From contig NZ_CP108381.1 of NCBI RefSeq assembly GCF_035956715.1, forward strand, positions 2,108,001 through 2,172,000: DNA of 64,000 nt, read 5' to 3'. This document shows, piece by piece, positions 33,303-42,117 of this stretch (its first letter is position 1; each line of letters starts with the position of its first letter). The DNA is from Nocardia sp. NBC_01329 (GTDB lineage: Bacteria; Actinomycetota; Actinomycetes; Mycobacteriales; Mycobacteriaceae). The notes under the pieces are model-generated. The model ran no database searches. It was given only the letters and a program-made list of their open reading frames with translations, and was not told the DNA's origin. The translations under genes and the position numbers were made by a program.

Positions 33303-34679
33303 GTGGTAGTAGTTTCCGTGCTCACCGGACTGGCCGTGGCGTGGTTGATCGCAGTGCTGCATTGGTACCTGTGGCGGCGGCTGGTGCGTGACACCACTCG
33401 GGACGGATCCCGCTGGCGGATACCCGGCGCCGCGGTATCGGCGATCGGCGCGTGTGTGATGTGTGGCGCGTTCGCGGTGATGTTCACCGGTGTGGACCGG
33501 GCTTCCTGGCGCTGGCTGACCTGGCCCGGATTCCTGTGGGCGGCGCTTTTCCTCTATCTGCTGCTCGGCGTGCTGGCCGGTGAGCTCGTCCGACCGCTGC
33601 TGTTGCGGGGGCTGGTGCGCCGGGACGCGGGTACCGCCGCGCCGGCGGATGACGGTACGAGCACCGCCGCGGCGGTCGCTCCTGCCCCGGCCACGGCCGG
33701 GGTCGCGCCGCAACGGGTCGGCGCGTCCGTCGGCGAAGCCTCCGGCTCGGGTGTCCCGCCGGACTGGACGCCCGGGCCCGCAGGTCCTGTGGTGGCCGGA
33801 CTGCCACCGGTGGCACCCACTGCCGAACCAGGGCCTCCGGCTCGGCGCCCGCTCTCGCGGCGGATGCTCGTCTCCCGGCTGGCGGCCGGGGCAACCGTTG
33901 TCGCGGCCGGTGCGATCGTCGGTACCGGAACCTACGGAGTGCTCGACGGCCCGGCGGTACGCCGGGTGACCGTTCCCTTGGCGAAGCTGCCCGCCGCGGC
34001 ACATGGTCTGCGGATCACCCTGCTCAGCGATCTGCATCTGGGCCCCGCGCTGGGCCGCGCGTTCTGCGAACGGGTGGTACGTACGGTGAACGACACCCGT
34101 CCGGACCTGATCGCGGTCGCCGGCGACCTCGCGGATGGCACGGCGGCTGATCTGCGGGCCGAAACCGAACCGCTGGCCGGCCTCAACGCGCCCCTGGGCG
34201 TTTATTTCGTACCGGGAAACCACGAGTACATCTCCGACGCCGACGAATGGCTCACCCGGGTAAGCGAGCTCGGGATGAAGGTCCTGCTCAACGATCGGGT
34301 GTCCCTGCCCGATTTCGATCTGGCCGGCGTCGACGATCCGCGGGGAACCGCTATCGGCCGCGGACCCGATTTCGCGGCTGCCCTGCAGGGCCGGGACACA
34401 AGCCGGGCTTGTGTACTGCTGGCGCATCAGCCGGTGGTGGTCCAGAAATCGGTGGCCTACGGGGTCGACCTGCAATTGTCGGGACATACCCATGGGGGCC
34501 AGTTGTGGCCGGGCAATCTGATCGCTCGGCTGGCCAATCCGACCGTCGCGGGGCTGGAACTGTACGGGGGGACCGCGCTGTACGTGACTCGCGGCGCCGG
34601 GGCTTGGGGACCGCCGGTGCGGGCCGCGGCGCCGTCGGACGTCACGGTGCTCGAGCTGGCGGCACTTCAGGGGGTCTGA
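33303..34679 (+). CDS. membrane-bound metallophosphoesterase
   Basis: This 458-residue protein starts at GTG 33303 after GGGAGAGG. There are four membrane helices: residues 2-20, about 39-60, 68-90 and about 195-220. The linker before the last one is long and Pro/Ala-rich. The C-terminal calcineurin-like domain shows the metal motifs LLSDLHLGPALG (DxH), VAGDLADG (GD), VPGNHEY (GNHE) and LSGHTHGGQLWP (GHTH). The catalytic domain probably faces outside. Relatives such as YkuE are envelope phosphoesterases; the substrate is unknown. Confidence 0.9.
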   Translation: MVVVSVLTGLAVAWLIAVLHWYLWRRLVRDTTRDGSRWRIPGAAVSAIGACVMCGAFAVMFTGVDRASWRWLTWPGFLWAALFLYLLLGVLAGELVRPLLLRGLVRRDAGTAAPADDGTSTAAAVAPAPATAGVAPQRVGASVGEASGSGVPPDWTPGPAGPVVAGLPPVAPTAEPGPPARRPLSRRMLVSRLAAGATVVAAGAIVGTGTYGVLDGPAVRRVTVPLAKLPAAAHGLRITLLSDLHLGPALGRAFCERVVRTVNDTRPDLIAVAGDLADGTAADLRAETEPLAGLNAPLGVYFVPGNHEYISDADEWLTRVSELGMKVLLNDRVSLPDFDLAGVDDPRGTAIGRGPDFAAALQGRDTSRACVLLAHQPVVVQKSVAYGVDLQLSGHTHGGQLWPGNLIARLANPTVAGLELYGGTALYVTRGAGAWGPPVRAAAPSDVTVLELAALQGV

Positions 34680-34683
34680 TCCG

Positions 34684-35937
34684 TTACTGCGGGGGCCGGA
34701 GGCGAGTGAGCAGATTCTCCAGCTGTTCGATCCGGGGTGTCTGCACCGGAGTGAACTCGGGGGGATGGTGGATCTCGACGCTGAGACGGTCGTCGTAGGT
34801 GCTGATGATGCTGGTTCCGCCGCCTGCTTGTGGAGGTCGGCGGCCGGTCGGGTCGGGCTTGGCGATCATGGTGGTGCGGAAATCGTGGATCAGCAGGGTC
34901 GGCACCGAGAGCCGGGGTAATCGTCCCCAATTGGTGGTCATCACCGTGTCGAACGGATTGGCCGGTGGCGCGGCCAGGGTGTCGGGGAGCTGTAGCGGGG
35001 TCTGCTGGATGTGGCCGGAAGCCAGCCCGGCGCGTAACGCGTGGAAAACCCCGTGCGCCAGCGCGGTGAGCGTGCCCGCGGTGCCGGGGCCGGGCCGGTA
35101 GCCGGCGAAGCCCAGCACGTTCGTTCCCTCGGTCGGTCCGATCCGGGGCCGGACCCGGCGGCGCAGATCGACCGAATACGAACACAGCAGTTCGTCGACC
35201 GGAAGTTGCCGGGCCTCGGACTCGGTGAGCAGCAGCGCCGCGGCCACCAGGCTGTGCACGGTCACCCCGGCGCGGCGCCCGTAGGAGACGAGGGCGGCGG
35301 TCTGGTCCCGGCTGAGCCGGCAGCGGGTGGTGAGCAGCGGCGGGTATTCGTTCTCGTTCGCATTCAACGCATCGGCCGGGGGCAGCGGTGGTGTGATACG
35401 CGGCGGCGCGGCGCTACCCGGGACCGGGCGGCGCACGATTCCTCGGGCGGCGAGCAGATCCTCCACCGGCATCGGCTGCCCGTCCGCCGGGAGCGCGGGC
35501 ATCCGGCCGGCTGCGGCTGCCACATAGCAGTGCCACAGTCGTTCGAGCAGATTCAGCGCGTGGGTGGCGTCGGCGATGCTGTGATGGACCAGCAGCGTGA
35601 CGCTCGACGTATCCCCGGACCGCACCACGTGCAGGGTGCCCAGGGCTCTTCGCTGATCGGGTTCGGCGCCGGTGAGCAGCAGTTCCGGATCGCCGTCGGC
35701 GACGGTCAGCACGACTTCGGGAGGGCCGGAGGTGACCAGGGTGTGCCCGACCGGCTCGGTGGGTGCGAGCTGTGCGCCGAGAATGGGATGGGCCGTGACC
35801 AGGGCTTCGAAAGCGGCGGCCAGGGCGCTGAGGTCGAGCTTTCCGGACATTCGGGCGCAGTATCCGACGAAAACTTCGCTGAATGCGAAGATCTGTTCGC
35901 TGGGCGCGAGCGGGCGGATGACAGTTGCCGCGGTCAT
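34684..35937 (-). CDS. PapA-like acyltransferase (condensation-domain family)
   Basis: This 417-residue protein starts at ATG 35937, preferred over an upstream start because the extra residues overlap the regulatory region. It has the catalytic HHxxxD motif at 118-123 (VHHSIADA) and two chloramphenicol-acetyltransferase-like halves (RPLAPSEQIFAFSEVFVGYC; NVLGFAGYRPGPGT). This matches the phthiocerol dimycocerosyl transferase/PapA5 group, which esterifies polyketide or glycolipid hydroxyls. The promoter region is shared with a siderophore-interacting protein and has an iron box, so iron-dependent expression is possible. It is convergent with the phosphoesterase by 4 nt. Confidence 0.85.
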   Translation of the reverse strand: MTAATVIRPLAPSEQIFAFSEVFVGYCARMSGKLDLSALAAAFEALVTAHPILGAQLAPTEPVGHTLVTSGPPEVVLTVADGDPELLLTGAEPDQRRALGTLHVVRSGDTSSVTLLVHHSIADATHALNLLERLWHCYVAAAAGRMPALPADGQPMPVEDLLAARGIVRRPVPGSAAPPRITPPLPPADALNANENEYPPLLTTRCRLSRDQTAALVSYGRRAGVTVHSLVAAALLLTESEARQLPVDELLCSYSVDLRRRVRPRIGPTEGTNVLGFAGYRPGPGTAGTLTALAHGVFHALRAGLASGHIQQTPLQLPDTLAAPPANPFDTVMTTNWGRLPRLSVPTLLIHDFRTTMIAKPDPTGRRPPQAGGGTSIISTYDDRLSVEIHHPPEFTPVQTPRIEQLENLLTRLRPPQ

Positions 35938-36055
35938 GGTTGTGCCTTCGTCCGGAAGTTTGTGTGAGATTAACCCAAAAATGGTTCCTTGCCTCATATT
36001 TCGGTCAGTAGGAGACGGACGCTACACAGCGCCTTCGCAACGGCTGGTACGTTGC

Positions 36056-36074
36056 TTAGGTAAGCCTAATTAGT
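36056..36074. promoter_or_regulatory. IdeR/DtxR-type iron box
   Basis: TTAGGTAAGCCTAA at 36056-36069 matches the first 14 positions of the DtxR/IdeR consensus; the last five do not match. It lies 16 nt before the start of the siderophore-interacting protein gene and about 120 nt from the divergent acyltransferase start. Iron-loaded IdeR would repress transcription here. Confidence 0.8.
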
Positions 36075-36085
36075 GAGGAGGCCGG

Positions 36086-36862
36086 ATGGCCAGGAAGCGC
36101 ACGACCATGACCGTCGCCCGGACGGAGTGGCTCGGCCCGCATATCGTCAGGGTGTATCTCGGCGACCCCGGATTCGACGATTTCGATAGGAACGCGTTCA
36201 CCGACGCCTACGTGAAACTGCTGTTCGACCGGCCCGGCGGCGAGGTCATGCGCACCTACACAGTCCGTTCCGTGGACAGTGCGGCCCGCGAGATCGCCAT
36301 CGATTTCGTGGTGCACGGCGACGAGGGCATCGCGGGGCCCTGGGCCGCTGTGGTCCGGCCCGGCGAACAGGTCACCTTCTTCGGCCCCAGCGGCGCGTAC
36401 GCGCCACGTGCGGATGCGGACTGGCACCTGCTCGCCGGTGACGAGGCCGCGCTGCCGGCCATCTCCGCGGCGGTGGAGGCGCTACCCGATGGCGCGCCCG
36501 CCAAGGTGTTCATCGAGGTCGCCGACTCCGCCGACGAGATCGCCCTCACCTCCAAAGCGCTGGTGGACGTCACCTGGGTGCATCGCGGAGGCGCCGCCCA
36601 TGAGGTCGGCGACGATCGCGCCGGGGACAACGCGCCGCTGATCGGCGCGGTCCGCGCGGCGGCGTGGCTGCCCGGCCGGGCGCAGGTTTTCATCCACGGT
36701 GAGGCGCAGGCGGTGATGCACAATCTGCGCTCCTACATCCGTAAGGAACGCGGCGTCTCCGCGGAGTTCGCCTCCATCTCCGGGTATTGGCGCCGGGGCC
36801 GCACCGAGGAGAGTTTCCGCGTCTGGAAGAGGGAACTCGCCGAGGCCGAGACGGCAGGATAG
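36086..36862 (+). CDS. siderophore-interacting protein (ferric-siderophore reductase, ViuB/SIP family)
   Basis: This 258-residue cytosolic flavoprotein has a GAGGAGG-like ribosome site and ATG 36086. The FAD-binding motif RTYTVR is at 56-61. The FAD domain runs to about residue 130 (VTFFGPSGAYAP). The NAD(P)H-binding half contains LLAGDEAALPAISAAVEALP and IHGEAQAVMHNLRSYI, and the protein ends with the typical GYWRRGRTEESFRVWKRELA. It releases iron from imported ferric siderophores. The iron box directly upstream supports IdeR control. Confidence 0.95.
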   Translation: MARKRTTMTVARTEWLGPHIVRVYLGDPGFDDFDRNAFTDAYVKLLFDRPGGEVMRTYTVRSVDSAAREIAIDFVVHGDEGIAGPWAAVVRPGEQVTFFGPSGAYAPRADADWHLLAGDEAALPAISAAVEALPDGAPAKVFIEVADSADEIALTSKALVDVTWVHRGGAAHEVGDDRAGDNAPLIGAVRAAAWLPGRAQVFIHGEAQAVMHNLRSYIRKERGVSAEFASISGYWRRGRTEESFRVWKRELAEAETAG

Positions 36863-36876
36863 TCCGCCCGGCGCGC

Positions 36877-37653
36877 TCAGTTCGCCGGGCAGTCCGCCCC
36901 GTTGGGGATCGGTAGGCAGATGCCCTGGGTCGCCGACAGGAGCAGCCCGGCCCCGAGTGCGAGCGCGCCCAGGGCGACGGCCAGGAATACGACCACCCAG
37001 AACAGGCCGGGCAGCCGGGTGAGCCGGGCCAGTTGGTCGGCATCGGTGGTGCCGTTACGCACCCGTGAGCGGGTGCGCTGCAGTTCCAGCACCGGCCGGC
37101 TGCCGGCGAGCAACAGTAGCCAGGTCGCGAGATACGCGAACCCGGCCTGCAGGGCGTCGGAACCGAACCAGGACACCGCGAAAACCAGTGCGCCGGTACT
37201 CACCACGGAGACCACGCCGTACACATTGCGGATCATCGCCAGCATCACGGCGAGGGCGGCGATCGCGATCCACAGCATAAGAGTGATCCGTCCGGCGCCC
37301 AGCAGCGCCGCGAAACCGAGGCCGACCAGGGGCGGCGCCGGATAGCCGGCCAGCGCCGTCAGGATCATGCCGAGTCCGAACGGTTTTCCACTGGAGACGG
37401 TGAGACCCGAAGTATCCGAATGCAGCGTAATGGCGTTCAGCCGACGTCCGCTCAGCAGAGCGACCAACGCGTGCCCGCCCTCGTGCGCGATGGTGACCAC
37501 ATTGCGGGTGATCCGCCACAAGGGCCCGTACCCGACCAGTATCAAGGCCGCCACCGCGGTGGCGAGTACCAACCAGGGCGGCGGCGCCGCCTGGGTCGTC
37601 GTGAGCCGCTCCGCGATGGAACTGCTGCGGTCTATCAGATCACCGGTATCCAC
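36877..37653 (-). CDS. M50-family (site-2-protease-like) membrane protein
   Basis: This 258-residue protein starts at ATG 37653 and has about seven hydrophobic segments. The zinc-metalloprotease motif HEGGH at residues 57-61 lies at the end of the second helix (VVTIAHEGGHALVALLSGRR). This is the M50B-like layout. A later N-P/D-G metal ligand is not obvious, so proteolysis is likely but not proven. The gene is convergent with the siderophore-interacting protein gene, 14 nt away. Confidence 0.82.
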   Translation of the reverse strand: MDTGDLIDRSSSIAERLTTTQAAPPPWLVLATAVAALILVGYGPLWRITRNVVTIAHEGGHALVALLSGRRLNAITLHSDTSGLTVSSGKPFGLGMILTALAGYPAPPLVGLGFAALLGAGRITLMLWIAIAALAVMLAMIRNVYGVVSVVSTGALVFAVSWFGSDALQAGFAYLATWLLLLAGSRPVLELQRTRSRVRNGTTDADQLARLTRLPGLFWVVVFLAVALGALALGAGLLLSATQGICLPIPNGADCPAN

Positions 37654-37890
37654 CGCCGCACCTTAACCGGGGGGAGCGGCGGTGCGCTCACCGTACGGGC
37701 GGGTGCGACGACCGGGCCGTCCGGTAGGCGACTGTACGAAGTCGAAGTATCTGTTGATGGGACGTCTCACTATCTTTGTCGAGTCGGGTTCCTAGGTGGA
37801 CCGAAGTCCGGGCGATGTGTCGTACAGCAACGGGCGGGTAACTATACGTTTGTCCATATCGGTTGCCGGTCGCTGGTGGAGGGAACACGT

Positions 37891-38355
37891 ATGTGCACGA
37901 GTGAGCAATACGGCCGTGAACCCGAGGACTCCGGGGAGCTGTTCGAAGTGCCGGATCCGGCCGAGCTGATGCGCATCTGGTCGGTGAAGGATGTGGACTC
38001 GGAGAAGACCGAACGACCCGGATCGGATTTCGAGACTGCCTTCCGTGTGGGATTGGGTCTGGCGCTGGCGCTGCTGGACGATTCGGACCCCTCCGGGCGT
38101 CAGGTGCTGGCCAGGCTGGAGGTGGCTGCCGCTCGCTGGGCGCGGGAGGGGATACCACTGGAGATCATCCAGCACGCGCTACACGAGGGCGTGAAAAGTG
38201 GTCTGGGGCTCCGTGATCCGGCCGGGCGGCGGACATCGGCCGGTGTGGCCGACAATGTGGACGGCTGTTTCCCGGTCGATGTTCTGGACACCCTGACCGC
38301 GGCGGTATCGCGTGCCTATGTGGCGCAGGTGCGCAGTGGGCGGAAACGTCCGTGA
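37891..38355 (+). CDS. stand-alone RsbRD/PucR-N-like helical domain protein
   Basis: This 154-residue protein starts at ATG 37891. It shares with the N-terminal domain of the adjacent PucR regulator the block AARWAREGIPLEIIQHALHE (neighbour: AAGWAREGVPIDTIHHAVHE), including the following GLGL(D) helix. It has no DNA-binding C-terminus. It could be a partial paralogue that modulates the neighbour by heterodimerisation; that is inference. The genes are convergent with a 3-nt gap. The 237 nt upstream (37654-37890) are less G/C-rich and show no gene. Confidence 0.75.
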   Translation: MCTSEQYGREPEDSGELFEVPDPAELMRIWSVKDVDSEKTERPGSDFETAFRVGLGLALALLDDSDPSGRQVLARLEVAAARWAREGIPLEIIQHALHEGVKSGLGLRDPAGRRTSAGVADNVDGCFPVDVLDTLTAAVSRAYVAQVRSGRKRP

Positions 38356-38358
38356 CGA

Positions 38359-39576
38359 TCAGCTCGCGCGGTAGCTGCGCGCGACGAGCGCCGAGCGCAG
38401 GTACCACAGCCCCGACGGCTGGGTGGGATCGAAACCGGTGAGCTGGGCAACCCGCTTGAGCCGATAATCGATGGTGTTGGTGTGGATGTGCATGAGACGC
38501 GCGGTGCGCTGCCGATTCAGATTGTTGCTGATATGACGCTGCAGGGTTTCCAGCAACTCCGGATGGTCGTCCAGCGGATCCAGCAGCGAGCCCAGGTATT
38601 CCCGCCCGGGGCCGGGTCGGGTGAGCTGATACTCCAGTGCCATATCGTCGAATCGGTACAGTCCGGGCACACAGTCGAGTCGCTGCACCATATCCAGCAG
38701 TTCGTGGGCCTGATCTGCCGCCGAGGGCACTTCCGCGGTGGGTGCCTCCACCGCCGCCGCGCATATCGGCACCTGCGCCGCCCGAGACAGCTGGGCGACC
38801 AGCTCGACGAGTGCCTCCCCGGCCAGGATTTCGGACGGCAGCAGCACCGTGCCACCGTCCACGCTCAGCAGCGACAGTGCCGAATCATCGCATCGGGTCG
38901 CCAGCTCGGCCTGGACCCGGCGCAGTTTGCGCCGCGCCACCACTTTGCCGTCGAGCGCGGGCACCGCTTCGTCCGGGTGCGCCGGAATGGCCATCGCGAG
39001 GACGGTGTAGGCGGCGGCGATCTCGATACCGCATTCACGGGCCATCGTCGAGGTACTGTGCCCGCCCAGCAGTGCGGAGGTCAGCGTATGGACGGCAGTG
39101 TGGTGTTCGCTCACCACCGAGCGTAGTTCGCGGACATAGGCCATGGAGATGCAGACGGTCATCTTGTCCAGCATCTCGACGACCAGTTTCGCGCCGTCGA
39201 CCAGTGCCGAATAGTCGGTGACCGTGGCGTTGGACACCACCAGGTCCAGGCCGAGCCGGAAGCCCTCGTGGACGGCGTGGTGAATGGTGTCGATCGGAAC
39301 CCCCTCGCGCGCCCAGCCGGCCGCGGCGTTCTCCAGCCGCCGCGTCTTCTCCGGGATGTCCTTACCGTCGAGCATGCTGACCGCGAGTTCGAGACAGGTG
39401 CGGGTGATGGTGGTGACATCACCGTGGATCGCGTCGCCGGGCAGGGTGCCGCACGGAACCACGTTCTCCACGAAATGGCCCACCATCCGCCGAGACAGTT
39501 TGCGCACGTCCTGTAGCGGGGCCGACATGGGTCGGCCGGATAGCGTCAGCTTCGTTCTGGTCGAATCGACTGTCAT
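38359..39576 (-). CDS. PucR-family transcriptional regulator
   Basis: This 405-residue regulator has an N-terminal RsbRD-like helical domain (about 20-165). A degenerate GGDEF-like middle domain follows (about 170-300). The C-terminal PucR helix-turn-helix (about 345-405) contains LETLQRHISNNLNRQRTARL, HIHTNTIDYRLKRVAQLTGF and ends WYLRSALVAR. Such proteins activate catabolic or secondary-metabolism genes in actinomycetes. The start at 39576 has a GGAGT-like ribosome site. Target genes cannot be told from context. Confidence 0.92.
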   Translation of the reverse strand: MTVDSTRTKLTLSGRPMSAPLQDVRKLSRRMVGHFVENVVPCGTLPGDAIHGDVTTITRTCLELAVSMLDGKDIPEKTRRLENAAAGWAREGVPIDTIHHAVHEGFRLGLDLVVSNATVTDYSALVDGAKLVVEMLDKMTVCISMAYVRELRSVVSEHHTAVHTLTSALLGGHSTSTMARECGIEIAAAYTVLAMAIPAHPDEAVPALDGKVVARRKLRRVQAELATRCDDSALSLLSVDGGTVLLPSEILAGEALVELVAQLSRAAQVPICAAAVEAPTAEVPSAADQAHELLDMVQRLDCVPGLYRFDDMALEYQLTRPGPGREYLGSLLDPLDDHPELLETLQRHISNNLNRQRTARLMHIHTNTIDYRLKRVAQLTGFDPTQPSGLWYLRSALVARSYRAS

Positions 39577-39736
39577 GCTGCTGACTCCTTATACCCCTGA
39601 GTGGCGAGACTGGGGCACAACAGTAATGATCATGTGCCGCATCGCGGGTGGGTTTACGAACTCGATTGGACGACCGTGCAGATCGAACCATCTGCCTTGT
39701 GACCGTTCACAGTTGTCCGGGTTACAGTCGAACCGC

Positions 39737-40030
39737 CTACCCAGACAGGAAGCGCGGGTGCAAGGGTGTGTGCCGCGCGTTGGGCTCCGGCGCAGGCGCT
39801 CGCGGTATCGCCGGGGCGCTGTCGACGCGTACCCGGATCACGCCGCCGTCCGCGGTCGGCACGGCGATCGTGCAGGTCGTAGCGGTATCGGGGGCGCCGC
39901 TGTGCAGTCGCCGACCGGTCCGGCTCGCGACGGTGACCTCAGTACCGGTATCACCCGCATCGGCCACCTCCGCGAGTGCCCCGCGGTGGCGAACAGGACT
40001 CGCAGCTCGGCGGGTGCAGGCGGGCACCAT
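39737..40030 (-). CDS. hypothetical protein
   Basis: This 97-codon ATG frame starts 5 nt after the stop of the GNAT gene, in the same direction. Third positions are about 80% G or C and the middle (TEVTVASRTGRRLHSGAPDT, TTCTIAVPTADGGVIRVRVD) looks beta-rich. I recognise no family. Position and codon pattern support co-transcription with the acetyltransferase, but the antisense frame is also open, so confidence is moderate. Nothing else is seen in 39577-39736. Confidence 0.45.
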   Translation of the reverse strand: MVPACTRRAASPVRHRGALAEVADAGDTGTEVTVASRTGRRLHSGAPDTATTCTIAVPTADGGVIRVRVDSAPAIPRAPAPEPNARHTPLHPRFLSG

Positions 40031-40035
40031 CGCTG

Positions 40036-40434
40036 TCAGTTGAGCCGGAGCAGACCGGCCCCGGTGTCCCGGAACCCGCAGATATCACGATAGAAGTCGG
40101 CGAGGTGCGGCTCGTAGTCGACGTGGAGCCACTCGATTCCCTGCCGGGTCAGGTCGGCGACGAGGGCCTCGACCATATCGGTGGCAATGCGCCGGCGCCG
40201 GAGGTCGGGAGCGACTGCGGTGTCGAGAAGGAACGCGTGCCGCCCACCGTCCCAGACCGCGTGCACGAAGCCGACGAGCCGATCACCGACGAACGCGCCG
40301 ACCCATGATCGGCTGTGTCGTTCCAGCCGGGTCGTCCAGGGGATCAGCACCGGATCACCACCGAATGCCTCGGCGTGCAGCCGGGAAAGCTCCCCATCGT
40401 CAACGGTGAAACGGATGCGGAGATCCGCGTACAT
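40036..40434 (-). CDS. GNAT family N-acetyltransferase
   Basis: This 132-residue single-domain protein starts at ATG 40434 with GAGGAG upstream. The acetyl-CoA motif A region is LLDTAVAPDLRRRRIATDMV (R-R-R-R-I-A). The preceding strand is VGAFVGDRLVGFVHAVWDGG. It ends YRDICGFRDTGAGLLRLN, the usual beta-bulge tail. The substrate is unknown. A run of five GGCACC hexamers lies 13-42 nt upstream of the start, within the leader or promoter. Confidence 0.9.
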   Translation of the reverse strand: MYADLRIRFTVDDGELSRLHAEAFGGDPVLIPWTTRLERHSRSWVGAFVGDRLVGFVHAVWDGGRHAFLLDTAVAPDLRRRRIATDMVEALVADLTRQGIEWLHVDYEPHLADFYRDICGFRDTGAGLLRLN

Positions 40435-40446
40435 CCTGCTCCTCTC

Positions 40447-40476
40447 GGCACCGGCACCGGCACCGGCACCGGCACC
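40447..40476. repeat. tandem hexanucleotide repeat (GGCACC x5)
   Basis: Five perfect GGCACC units occupy 40447-40476, followed by a degenerate GGCGCG. The array lies between the ribosome site of the GNAT gene and its presumed promoter. Unit number could vary by slippage and change promoter spacing. Confidence 0.85.
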
Positions 40477-40659
40477 GGCGCGATCGCGCCATCGTGACAC
40501 GGTGTTCGGATCGGGACCAGCGTATTTCGGCGGCGGCGCGCGGACCGGACGGGACGTCCCACCATGTGGAAAAGGTGCGGCGGGTGCGATGTATGGGGAA
40601 TACGGTGGCCCGGCGATCGTGTTGATCTTTTCCGGTCCTGAGGAGAATGAGGTGCGGTA

Positions 40660-42063
40660 GTGGTGGCGGAGAAGGTGCGAACCGGGGTGGGGCTCCGCTC
40701 CGAACGCGGTGCGATCCTGTGGTCGCTCATGCTGGGCACCGGGCTGATCGCGCTGGATTCCACGATCATCGCGACCGCGGTTCTGACCATCACCGAGAGT
40801 CTGGGCGGGTTCGCCCAATTTCCCTGGTTGTTCTCCATCTATCTGCTCGCCCAGGCCGTGACCGTGCCGGTGTACGGCAAGATCGCCGATACGGTGGGTC
40901 GTAAACCGGTCATCCTGTTCGGTATCGCGGTCTTCGCTCTCGGCTCGTTGCTGTGCGGACTCGCGGGCAGCATGTTCTGGCTGATCGTCTTCCGTGCCGT
41001 GCAGGGTATCGGCGCGGGCGCGATCCAGCCGATGACCATGACCATTGCCGGTGATCTGTACACCCTGGCCGAGCGCGCGAAGGTCCAGGGCTACCTCGCC
41101 GGTGTCTGGGCCTTTTCCTCGGTGTCGGGACCCCTGCTGGGGGGAGTGTTCGCCGAATACGTCGGCTGGCGCTGGATCTTCCTGATCAATCTGCCGCTGT
41201 CCGCGTGGGCGGGCTGGATGTTGCTGCGCCACTTCACCGAAACTCCGTCGCGCGAGCGGCGGCGCGTGGACTACACGGGTGCGTTCCTGCTGACCACCGG
41301 CGCGGGCGCGATCATCCTCGGACTGCTCGAGGGCGGGCAGGCCTGGGCGTGGGACGCGCCGGCGAGTATCGCGATCTTCGCCGGCGGTGCGATCGTGCTG
41401 GTGGCGTTCGTCCTCGTGGAACGCCGGGCGGCGGATCCGGTGCTGCCGCTGTGGTTGTTCACCCGGCGTGTGGTGGTCGCCAGTTCGGCGATCTCCGCGC
41501 TGGTGGGCGCGCTGCTGCTCGGTCTCACCTCCTACGTACCGACCTTCACGCAGGGCGTCCTGGGTGCGGGGGCGGTGATCGGCGGTCTGACCGTCGGGGC
41601 GCTGACTCTCGGCTGGCCGGTCTCGGCCTCCCAGTCCGGCCGGGTGTATCTGCGGATCGGCTTCCGGCGTACCGCCCTCATCGGCGGCGTCACGGCCGCA
41701 CTCGGCGCGACCGGCACACTGTTCATCGGCCCCGGGGCGAGTATCGCGCAGGTCGCGGCCACCTGTTTCGTCATCGGACTCGGAATGGGTCTGGTGGCCG
41801 GCCCGACCCTGATCGCCGCGCAGACCAGCGCCACCTGGGGTGAACGCGGCGTGGTGACCTCGGTGAACATGTTCGCGCGGTCCATCGGCAGCGCGGTCGG
41901 CGTGGCCGTATTCGGTGCCCTGGTGAATTCCAGGGTGGGAGATACCGGCACCCCCTCGCCCGCAGCGCTCGCCGAGGGGGTGCATCTGGTGTTCGTGGCG
42001 GTAGCCGTCATGGCGGTGGCCATCGTGCTGGCCTCCGCGCTGATGCCCGGACGCGCGGAATGA
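40660..42063 (+). CDS. MFS transporter, DHA2 (EmrB/QacA-type) drug exporter
   Basis: This 467-residue protein starts at GTG 40660 and has about 14 hydrophobic segments. Signature features are the early LIALDSTIIATAVLTITESL, the loop KIADTVGRKPVILFGIAVFA, RAVQGIGAGAIQPM (motif B) and VWAFSSVSGPLLGGVFAEYV (antiporter motif C). Proton-driven efflux of drugs or metabolites is the family function. It is flanked by a convergent membrane operon; no adjacent regulator was found on its own side. Confidence 0.93.
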   Translation: MVAEKVRTGVGLRSERGAILWSLMLGTGLIALDSTIIATAVLTITESLGGFAQFPWLFSIYLLAQAVTVPVYGKIADTVGRKPVILFGIAVFALGSLLCGLAGSMFWLIVFRAVQGIGAGAIQPMTMTIAGDLYTLAERAKVQGYLAGVWAFSSVSGPLLGGVFAEYVGWRWIFLINLPLSAWAGWMLLRHFTETPSRERRRVDYTGAFLLTTGAGAIILGLLEGGQAWAWDAPASIAIFAGGAIVLVAFVLVERRAADPVLPLWLFTRRVVVASSAISALVGALLLGLTSYVPTFTQGVLGAGAVIGGLTVGALTLGWPVSASQSGRVYLRIGFRRTALIGGVTAALGATGTLFIGPGASIAQVAATCFVIGLGMGLVAGPTLIAAQTSATWGERGVVTSVNMFARSIGSAVGVAVFGALVNSRVGDTGTPSPAALAEGVHLVFVAVAVMAVAIVLASALMPGRAE

Positions 42064-42117
42064 GCGTTACCTGTCCGCGGTGGCATATTCGGCGATCCGC
42101 GAAAGCGGGAGCTCCCG

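Noticed and set aside
40447..40476. CRISPR-like repeats
   Set aside because: The units are contiguous 6-mers without spacers. No other regular repeat-spacer pattern was found in the window.
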